Positions 1 to 7,100 of a stretch of 24,351 nucleotides of DNA are shown here, piece after piece. Where the stretch lies: NCBI GenBank assembly GCA_041623895.1, contig JBFJVZ010000059.1, positions 1 through 24,351 on the forward strand, written 5' to 3'. Origin of the DNA: JBFJVZ01 sp041623895. GTDB taxonomy: Bacteria; Planctomycetota; Planctomycetia; Pirellulales; Pirellulaceae. The notes under the pieces were generated by a model. It did no database searches. It was not told the origin of the DNA and saw only the letters and a list, made by a program, of their open reading frames with translations. Position numbers and translations under genes: made by a program. The stretch's first letter is position 1; each line of letters opens with the position of its first letter.

Positions 1-1134
1 AAAGATCGGCTGACGCGGTTGCACGACTTGAATAAGGACGGTGAAGCCGACTACTACGAAAGCTTCAGTGCTGATGATGATGTGTCGGTCAACTTCCACG
101 CATTCAACTTCGACTTGCAGACCGACAACGAAGGCAATTTCTATTACGCCAAGAGTGGCCACGGAACCGATTCCGACATTCCCGGCGCAGTGGTCAAGAT
201 TTCGGCCGATGGAAAACAACGAAGTGTCTACTGCACCGGTTTTCGCACTCCCAACGGCATGGGAGTGTTGCCCGATGGTCGCGTCACGGCCAGTGACAAT
301 CAGGGCCAATGGATGCCGGCCTCGAAAATCAATTTGCTGACAGCTGGCGGCTTTTACGGTTGGGTCCAGACCTACTCGATTCCCGGCATGTGGGAACCGG
401 GCGGAGGAACGATTGACATCAAAAAAGTCGTTCCGCCGGATACATTCGATCAACCATTGGTTTGGATGCCGCAGGAATTCGATAATTCATCGGGAGGCCA
501 GGTATTCGCCCAAGATCCGCGATTTGGACCTTTGTCCGGGCGCCTGTTGCACACCAGTTTTGGCAAGGGCTGGATGTCGTACATGATGATTCAGGATTTT
601 AGCGATACCGCTCAGGCGGCCATCATCAAACTTCCCTTCGACTTTCAAACCGGCATCATGCGTGCTCGAGTCAATCCGGCCGATGGTCAGGTTTACGCAA
701 CAGGATTGCAAGGTTGGAACGGTGGCGGACGCATCGGCTTGCGCGAAAACGGTATCCAACGCTTGCGATACACCGGCAAGCCGCATCGCATGGTCAGCGA
801 CTGTCAGGTTGAAGCGGATGGATTGCGGATCGATTTCAACTTTGCACTTGATCCGAATTCGGCAACCGACCCGGCGTCATACGTTGTCAACCATTGGAAT
901 TACCACTGGCGCCGCGATTATGGCTCTGACCAATATTCGCCAATCACGGATAAACCGGGAGTCGACAAGATGGCTGTCAAAGCGATCAAGTTAAGTGATG
1001 ATCGCAGCAGCGTGAAATTGGTGATTCCCGAAATCAAGCCGGTGAACCAGGTCCACATCCTCGTCCGTTTACAAGACGAACTGGGCAAACCGTTTAGCGA
1101 AGAGATTTACTGGACAATCAATCGGGTGCCATAG
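1..1134 (+). CDS. 3' part of a planctomycete large dehydrogenase-like secreted protein (5' end cut by window)
   Basis: The frame is open from base 1, so the gene begins outside the window; the 377 residues seen are its C-terminal part. The first residues (KDRLTRLHDLNKDGEADYYE) are a typical blade segment of planctomycete PQQ/sorbosone-dehydrogenase-like beta-propellers, which often carry c-type cytochrome or other domains elsewhere. Further propeller signatures follow: GTDSDIPGAVVKISADGK near residues 55-75 and FRTPNGMGVLPDGRV near 80-95. The last ~110 residues form a beta-rich domain (WNYHWRRDYGSD, then a conserved end of the IYWTIN type) that I recall from these planctomycete proteins. A periplasmic oxidoreductase or sugar-binding role is inferred. 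No CxxCH haem motif lies in the visible part. The stop is 5 bp from the stop of the convergent aldolase-family gene, with no obvious terminator hairpin between them. Confidence 0.8.
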   Translation, partial: KDRLTRLHDLNKDGEADYYESFSADDDVSVNFHAFNFDLQTDNEGNFYYAKSGHGTDSDIPGAVVKISADGKQRSVYCTGFRTPNGMGVLPDGRVTASDNQGQWMPASKINLLTAGGFYGWVQTYSIPGMWEPGGGTIDIKKVVPPDTFDQPLVWMPQEFDNSSGGQVFAQDPRFGPLSGRLLHTSFGKGWMSYMMIQDFSDTAQAAIIKLPFDFQTGIMRARVNPADGQVYATGLQGWNGGGRIGLRENGIQRLRYTGKPHRMVSDCQVEADGLRIDFNFALDPNSATDPASYVVNHWNYHWRRDYGSDQYSPITDKPGVDKMAVKAIKLSDDRSSVKLVIPEIKPVNQVHILVRLQDELGKPFSEEIYWTINRVP

Positions 1135-1139
1135 GCCCG

Positions 1140-2132
1140 CTACATCAAATGCGGATAAGCTGCGCAAACGCGGTCGATTTCATCCAGTTGGCCCGGCGAG
1201 AGCACTTCGTCTGGGTCGAGGCATCGATTGGACGGCAGCAGGCCTGCCCGGCGAAGTACTTCGCTGATCCCCGGAACACAACCGGCGTATTGGTTGGCTG
1301 CATCAAAGAGTGCTCCATTGGCGTCGGTCAGTTGGGCATTGAGAGTCAGCCACCGGCTGGGGATCAGTTCGTTGCCGCGAACCGATTTGATTTCTTGCAA
1401 CATCTTGACGGCGGTTTCTGTCCACACCGCCCATTGGCCCAGCAGCCCGCCGACGATGTACCGGGTCACACCGTTGTGTTCGAATCGGGTCAGTAGATCA
1501 TTGATGATGTTGTCGTCATTGCCGGTGTACAAGGCGATGTCATCACGACCGGCGTCAATCACGGCGCGAATCACATCCAAAGTGTCGTAGCGATTGAACG
1601 GTGCCATTTTGATCGCAACGACGTTGGGGATTTCTGCGAACGCCCGCCAGAATCGATAACTCAGTTTCAATCCGCCGATGTCGGGCTGCAGATAGAAGCC
1701 AAAGACCGGAATGATCTCAGCCACCGCGCGGGCGTGCGTAACGATCTCATCCTCGCTGTGCGCGGCCATCGCCGTCAGGCTCAACAATCCTGCTTGATAA
1801 CCGCAATCGGTGGCGACTTGTGCTTCTGATTTTGCTTGCTCGGTGTTGCCGCAGATCCCCGCAACCTTGATAAAGTCCCGGCCCGCTTTCAAGTGTTCAT
1901 CGATGGCAGCCGAAACAAAGCGAAGCACCGGCTCGAAGAGTCCATGTTTCGGATCACGAATCGCGAATTGAGTTGTGTGGACACCAACTGCCAAGCCGCC
2001 GGCACCGGCATCGGTGTAGTGCTGCACGAGCTTGCGCTGATACTCCTGGCTCCAACTGCCATCATTGTTCAGCGCGAGTGGACAGGCTGGAATGACTTGC
2101 CCATCACAGAGGTGTCGGTGCCAAGACTGCAT
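1140..2132 (-). CDS. Dihydrodipicolinate synthase / N-acetylneuraminate lyase family aldolase
   Basis: A 330-residue TIM-barrel class I aldolase-like protein. The Schiff-base lysine is probably K175 in VVAIKMAPF, which sits where DapA/NanA proteins have their conserved lysine at the end of barrel strand 6. The partner tyrosine is probably Y147 in FGFYLQP. The GGLAVGVHTTQF segment (45-56) takes the place of the GTTGE substrate-carboxylate loop, so the substrate is unlikely to be that of classical DapA. I chose the ATG at 2132 because it lies 2 nt after the TGA stop of the upstream gene (TGAGCATG) and the protein then aligns with the family. A longer in-frame start at 2216 would overlap the upstream gene by 81 bp and add a basic, unlikely N-terminus. 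It forms an operon with the epimerase-like gene, and a carbohydrate or keto-acid catabolic role is likely. The exact substrate is unknown. Confidence 0.85.
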   Translation of the reverse strand: MQSWHRHLCDGQVIPACPLALNNDGSWSQEYQRKLVQHYTDAGAGGLAVGVHTTQFAIRDPKHGLFEPVLRFVSAAIDEHLKAGRDFIKVAGICGNTEQAKSEAQVATDCGYQAGLLSLTAMAAHSEDEIVTHARAVAEIIPVFGFYLQPDIGGLKLSYRFWRAFAEIPNVVAIKMAPFNRYDTLDVIRAVIDAGRDDIALYTGNDDNIINDLLTRFEHNGVTRYIVGGLLGQWAVWTETAVKMLQEIKSVRGNELIPSRWLTLNAQLTDANGALFDAANQYAGCVPGISEVLRRAGLLPSNRCLDPDEVLSPGQLDEIDRVCAAYPHLM

Positions 2133-2134
2133 GC

Positions 2135-3163
2135 TCAGTAGTTTCCGTCGCGGGTTTGAAAATGTGTCGGTTTGCCCAGAGTTTCGCCGCCGGCTTTTAT
2201 CCAGTCGGCGATCCACTCGATCATCGATTGAACGCTGACCTTTGGCTGACCAAACATCGAATGTGATTTTGCGGCGTTACTTAGCCAGGCAGTGCGTGCT
2301 TCGCTACCGACAAATGATGGCTCAGTAGCGAATTGTTCGGCGAACCAATCAGCAATGTCACGTATGCTCAAAATCTGGCTGCCGGTAATGTTGATGACAA
2401 AAGGCGGCGCGGAGGCGTGCGGTAAACACTGAATGATGTGGTCGATCGCGTCACCTTGCCAGATCACGTTGACATGCCCTGTCGATAAATCGATCGGATT
2501 GCCAGCCAACACGTTCTGAGCGATATCGACAAGCACGCCATATCGCAACTCGACGGAATAATTCAGTCGCACCAGTGCGGAGCATGTACCCTGCGATTGG
2601 GCGGCATCTCGAAAAGCTTGCTCACGACCGATACAAGAGCGAGCATACTCGCCGGGCGGCTCGGTTGGCGAAGCTTCGGTCGAGCCACCCGATTCTGGCG
2701 TGACGAATGAATAGACGCATCCGGTTGATAGGGCAACGATCCTGGAGCGCGCGAATCTGGACGCGATCAGCATCGGCAGCTGTTCGTTCATGAGCCGCAA
2801 TAGGTTTTTGTTTGACGCCGTCCCGAACTTGATACCGGCAAGAAAAAACAGGTTCTCCGCGTCCGGCAGCCTGGCAACCTGCTCGGACTCGCTCAGATCA
2901 GCTGAGATCCACTGGATGCCCGCATCTGAAAAGGACTGCCGGGTGCCGGCGGACCCAAAGCGGGAAACGGCCACCAGTCTGCGATTGTCGCCTAGCTCTG
3001 CCAGGGCGCGTTTCAACATCAGGCACAGATGAAACCCCATCTTGCCTCCCGCTCCCAGTACCATGAAATCTCCGCTGCTTTGCTGAATTGTTGCCCGCAC
3101 CCGCTGCGAGGGCGCAGTAATCAGTTCATTCAATTCAGCAACATTCTGTGGTGCAACGATCAC
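2135..3163 (-). CDS. NAD(P)-dependent epimerase/dehydratase-like (extended SDR) protein
   Basis: A 342-residue Rossmann-fold protein. The nucleotide-binding loop is GAGGKMG (37-43), followed by an acidic-type segment with SADLSES (87-93). The STGCVY segment (146-151) corresponds to the catalytic Ser/Thr strand of extended SDRs. The active-site Tyr is probably Y173 in YARSC, but the residue four on, normally Lys in YxxxK, is Cys177. The start is GTG at 3161-3163; no in-frame ATG, GTG or TTG lies between it and the upstream stop at 3212, and a purine-rich GGAAAG precedes it. It is translationally close to the aldolase-family gene (2-nt gap), so both are likely to act in one pathway. The two genes are divergent from the universal stress protein across a 99-bp spacer that should hold both promoters. 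The substrate cannot be named. Confidence 0.8.
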   Translation of the reverse strand: MIVAPQNVAELNELITAPSQRVRATIQQSSGDFMVLGAGGKMGFHLCLMLKRALAELGDNRRLVAVSRFGSAGTRQSFSDAGIQWISADLSESEQVARLPDAENLFFLAGIKFGTASNKNLLRLMNEQLPMLIASRFARSRIVALSTGCVYSFVTPESGGSTEASPTEPPGEYARSCIGREQAFRDAAQSQGTCSALVRLNYSVELRYGVLVDIAQNVLAGNPIDLSTGHVNVIWQGDAIDHIIQCLPHASAPPFVINITGSQILSIRDIADWFAEQFATEPSFVGSEARTAWLSNAAKSHSMFGQPKVSVQSMIEWIADWIKAGGETLGKPTHFQTRDGNY

Positions 3164-3262
3164 ACTGGCTTTCCATCTGACGTAACGACCAACTCGACCG
3201 CCTGGCTTTGATTATGCTAACGTAAATGGGATGGTCGTGTTGCGTAACAACAAGGTGATGAA

Positions 3263-3805
3263 ATGCGATTGGGAATCAGCCGGATTTGCGTGCCAACCGA
3301 CTTCAGCGAAGCGGCCGACCACGCCGTACACTTTGGGGCTGCGCTGGCCAGTTCCTACAATGCGGTCCTGCATCTGTTGCACGTTGTCGAGCACGGTGGA
3401 CCTTTAATTCACCATCCCGACTTTTCGGGCTCCGGCGAAGTGGCCCGCGCCTATTTCAGCCGCTTGGAACAGCAAGTCGCCGAAGCGGAAGACGATTCTC
3501 CCCAAGACATCTCTGAACTGCTCAAGTCGATCGAGGCTACCGCCAGCGAGCAGATCAAAGCAGTCGGCAAGCAGTGGTGGGAAAGCATCGAAGTCGTGCG
3601 CGCGACTCGGTACGGCCATCCGGCCAAGGAAGTCAATCAATACGTACAGAAACACAAGATCGACTTGGTTGTGATTGGCACCCATGGCCACTCGCAACTG
3701 GGCGGCATGCTATTGGGCAGCGTGACTGAGAAAGTCGTTCGCAGCTGCCCGTGCCCAGTGACCGTTGTTCGTCATCCCGAACACCAGTATGAACTGCTGG
3801 AGTAG
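3263..3805 (+). CDS. Universal stress protein, UspA family (ATP-binding type)
   Basis: A 180-residue single-domain Usp. The N-terminal strand and nucleotide-binding Asp are seen as VPTDFSEAA (10-18, D13). The C-terminal half carries the full ATP-binding pattern G-2x-G-9x-G-S as GTHGHSQLGGMLLGS (139-153), followed by the usual VVRSCPCPVTVV strand. The segment at residues 45-110 is longer than in minimal Usps (~140-150 aa), with an acidic helical insert. The ATG has a Shine-Dalgarno AAGGTG about seven bases upstream. It is a soluble cytoplasmic protein that binds ATP; a role in stress or energy-state response is known for the family, but its specific trigger is not visible here. It stands alone, divergent from the SDR gene and convergent with rpmA (22-bp gap). 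Confidence 0.92.
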   Translation: MRLGISRICVPTDFSEAADHAVHFGAALASSYNAVLHLLHVVEHGGPLIHHPDFSGSGEVARAYFSRLEQQVAEAEDDSPQDISELLKSIEATASEQIKAVGKQWWESIEVVRATRYGHPAKEVNQYVQKHKIDLVVIGTHGHSQLGGMLLGSVTEKVVRSCPCPVTVVRHPEHQYELLE

Positions 3806-3827
3806 AGGACAATCGGCAGAACGACCT

Positions 3828-4079
3828 TTAGCCGTCTTGGGCAACGACGTTGACGCGGCGGCCTTCGCGGTCAAACATCACTTGACCATCGACCAGGGCG
3901 TACAAGGTATAGTCGTTGCCTTGGCCGACACCTCGACCAGGGTGGAATTTGTTGCCGACTTGGCGAACGATGATATTGCCGGCACGGACAACTTCTCCGC
4001 CGAATTTTTTTACGCCGCGCCGCTGGGCGTTGGAATCACGACCGTTGCGGCTGGAACCTTGACCTTTCTTATGTGCCAT
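3828..4079 (-). CDS. rpmA: 50S ribosomal protein L27
   Basis: The 83-residue protein is L27 over its whole length: MAHKKGQGSSRNGRDSNAQR at the start, then VKKFGGE, IIVRQVGNKFHPG and a TLYALVDGQVMF segment. L27 is a large-subunit protein whose N-terminal tail reaches the peptidyl-transferase centre. The start at 4079 is set by this conserved N-terminus; the frame stays open upstream to 4172 but that part is not ribosomal protein. No strong Shine-Dalgarno precedes the ATG. The usual neighbours rplU (L21) and obg are absent: the upstream gene is the pgsB-like ligase, 120 bp away, and the downstream gene is convergent. A TTGACA box on the minus strand suggests its own promoter. Confidence 0.97.
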   Translation of the reverse strand: MAHKKGQGSSRNGRDSNAQRRGVKKFGGEVVRAGNIIVRQVGNKFHPGRGVGQGNDYTLYALVDGQVMFDREGRRVNVVAQDG

Positions 4080-4121
4080 TTGACTGCTCGTTTTAGCTGG
4101 TAAGGAATCGCGAAGTTTAGC

Positions 4122-4127
4122 TGTCAA
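4122..4127 (-). promoter_or_regulatory. Possible -35 box of an rpmA promoter
   Basis: The minus strand reads TTGACA here, 42 bp before the rpmA start codon. About 18-19 bp further on only a weak -10-like sequence (TACCAG region) is seen. The box would let rpmA be transcribed separately from the long operon upstream. Planctomycete promoters are poorly defined by consensus, so this is tentative. Confidence 0.3.
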
Positions 4128-4174
4128 CGAAAAAATGATCAAGAGTGCCGTGGGCGGGCCGGGCGGCATCAATC

Positions 4175-4190
4175 TGCCGTTTAGACGGCA
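4175..4190 (-). terminator. Hairpin just after the pgsB-like stop; possible terminator or processing site
   Basis: A perfect 6-bp inverted repeat, TGCCGT / ACGGCA with a 4-nt loop, begins 9 nt after the stop codon of the 1528-aa ligase gene. On the minus strand the T-run lies before the hairpin rather than after it, so it is not a canonical intrinsic terminator. A further TGCCG/CGGCA pair surrounds a very GC-rich loop at about 4146-4168, and a second T-run follows at about 4130-4135. Together they could end the long transcript, or fold in the rpmA leader. Confidence 0.35.
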
Positions 4191-4199
4191 AAAAATGGA

Positions 4200-7100
4200 T
4201 CAACGATTTGTTTTCTGCCCCTTTTTGGAGGTCAGCAGGGAGGTCAGCCAGCCCCCTTTTTGACGCTTGTTGATCTTGCGAAGCTCGGCCACGGCGCGTT
4301 GACGGCTGATGCGGCTGGCGGCCAAATCCCGGTAGATCGCATCGGCTTGATCACGGCGCCGGAGCGAGTCGTTGACATCCAGAAATTCTTCCGAAGTGTC
4401 AATCAGCCACTTGTTCCAAGTGGCCAGGCTGGGCGGCGAGGATGGCGAATTTCCGGCGTCCGCTTCGGTCGCAGACGAGGTAGATGCACTTGATTCGGCT
4501 TTGGTTTCTGGCAGTCCGGCGGGATCGGATTCTACCAATTTGTCCTCCAATTGTTGCAGCAGGATTTGCAAATCAGGCCGCCGCATCGTCTTGCTCTGTT
4601 TGGCATGCTCGATCACCTCGCGGACACGCGTAGTGCATAGTTGTCCAATCACAGGCATGCCCAACAAAGCCTGTAGCCCCCGAGTTGCAATGTTGGGATC
4701 GTCGTTTTCGGCGGCCAGACAGGCTTCGTAGCAGACATCCCAGGCTTGGAAGCGATAGACAAAATCCAGACCGGTGCCTTTGATATTTTGCAATCCGATG
4801 GTCCGATTTAGAAAGCCGGGTGGCGTTTCATCGACAAGGCAGGCCACGACTTCTTCTCCGGTCGCGTCGTAGTTCTCGACGACCACCAGCTTGCGAAAAT
4901 ACCAGGTTTCCAAGAGTTCGACATATTGGCCAGCGACTTTGGCGGTTTGTTGCGGCGTCGCATTCTGGATGATTTTTAGCATCTCCTCGTATTCGCCCAG
5001 CGCGGTCGTCAATTCCAAATGATGTTTCGCCACCGCTTGAACAAGCGTCGCAGATGCACCGGACTTGGTCAGCAAGTCAGCCACTTCATCGGGCGCATCC
5101 CACTTTGCCATCAATGATTCCAGGTCCAATCCAGGCTGTTGCGGCAATGTCGAAGCGACCGCTTGGAGCATGCACTGCAGTTTTGCTTGAATGTGTTCGG
5201 CGGAAATGGGTTGGCGGAACCGCCGCGCGGCCTGCTTGAAGGTTGCGACGGCAAAATCAGTTTGCCAAGGTTGGCCGCGATCGCACAGCGAGAGCGTTTT
5301 GGCCTTTTCCTCCCAAGCCTCATGAATGAAACTTTTCAACCCGCCGAGGTTATTTCCAATCAGAAAGAACCGGTCGGCGCTCATGTCTTCGACAATGATT
5401 TTGGCAAACACCTTTGATCGGGGCACGCGGTCAGCTCGGTTGTTGACCACGCCGCAGACCCAAGTCGTTGGCTGATCCCAGGGGTCTTGCGTATCGAATC
5501 CCAGCCGTTTCCAGTTCCCCATGCAGCCAAATCGTTCGTTGGCCGACATGCCGTTGGTGAATTCGATTTTTCGTGTGCGGACCGTCGACACCGGATGTGA
5601 TTTCAAAACACCCAAGTCGGGCACCAGGTAATCACCCATGGCCTTGAGTGCGACGTCGTACTCGACTCCCAGTTCATCACCCATGGCGGCGACAAGCGCG
5701 ACGTTGTCAGGATGTTCCTGATACGGAAAGCGGGCAAGCACATCGTTCGTGACCAGGCCAGACTCGAGCCAGCCGACACCTCGAAAGCTGGTATCGACAT
5801 TGCGACAGCTTTCGGCGACATAGGGCCGCATCTGCTCTTCGCTGGTGATCAAATGCGACTTCTCGGGTACGAAGCCTGAAATTGTCGTCGCCACATCGTG
5901 ACCGGCGGGACCTTGCAGATCTTCGTGGTCGGGATAGGTGTTGGTGATCGTGCCCAGATCGTCGCACGTCCACTGGCGTTGCAAGACGTCGACATAGGAT
6001 GGAGTCAGTGCCATGCATTCCCAGAGGAACACGGAAGGCTCCATCTTTGACGCCATCAAGATCAGGTTGCGTTGTTCCCAAATCGTCGCCTTTTCATAGG
6101 GCCGAAAAAGTGGGATTTCGAGCGGCTCGCCGAAGGGATCACCATGAATGAACATCGCTTCGCAACCGGTGGTCTTCGAGACCAGGCCATGTCCCATGGC
6201 GCCGACAAGTGCCGCCTTGAGCCGTTCCGTACCCGATTTGCCCCGCGTTCCCCAACCGCCGATTGAAATGGGGATATTTTGCCGTGCTTTGCGAAACGTG
6301 TAATTGGAATGCGCGTGCTTGGCGAGTACCAAAACCAGGATCAGCGAAGCAAAAATCAACAGATGCTCAATGGAATTCTCGAACGAAGATCCAAAATAGT
6401 CAGCGTACCGCAAGAATTGTTCACGTGCCGATTCGAGCCAGGAGCCAAGAAAAAGTAGCGGCACGGCGCAGGCGGTGTTAAAGAACCGCGTGACTGTCTC
6501 GTCATCGGCTGCGGTTTGCTGCCGTTGGCTTTCGGGGGTTGCTTCGCTGGGCGTGTCCGTTTGGTACGAACGAAAGTTGACTTGAAAACCCAGTTTGCGG
6601 ATCGATTCGATGTAATTCGACGCGGGGTAAGAATCTTCATTCCAATTGCGGCGGACGGCAAGCTTGCGGAACTGAAAGTTTAGCCGAACGGCCGCCGACA
6701 GCTGCTTCCAGATTGTTTTTGGCCCCCTGACTTCGGTCACACCCTGGCTGCTGTAGAACCGAGTCGTGGCGGGGTAAATCCAACTCCGGTTCAGGATGGA
6801 AATAAAATCATCCAACAATGGGATAAACGGACGCCACGTCCCGTCGTCAGCAATCATCAAGGGTTCGCCCGGGATTTTTGTTTCACTCAGTTCTCCCAGA
6901 ATTTGTGATGGTGCCCGCATGCTTGCACTGTTGATGCGACCAACCGTATGACGCAACGCTTGCCGCTTGTCCGTTGCCGTCTCGGAGAATTCGTGAATCA
7001 AACGCCACAGGCGAAATCCAAACACGGGTCCGCGAGTCATGTGAACCTGGAACCAGCCGCGATGCAGGTCCAAGCCAAAATCGCGTTGCGAGAGCACAGC

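Noticed and set aside
2133..2216. Longer in-frame start for the aldolase-family gene
   Set aside because: It would overlap the upstream gene by 81 bp and add a basic, family-unlike N-terminus; the ATG at 2132 sits 2 nt after the upstream stop.
1140..3163. Link between the DapA-like gene and the polymer operon as a supplier of lysine or diaminopimelate
   Set aside because: It is in a separate operon, beyond rpmA and the stress-protein gene, and lacks the DapA substrate loop.
4080..4172. Open frame upstream of rpmA giving a 114-aa protein
   Set aside because: L27 begins at MAHKKG; the extra residues have no ribosomal-protein character and cover the promoter-like region.
5707..6081. Antisense and off-frame open frames of 60-190 codons throughout the long genes
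   Set aside because: They overlap strongly supported coding sequence, carry no recognisable domains or start signals, and are expected in GC-rich codon usage.
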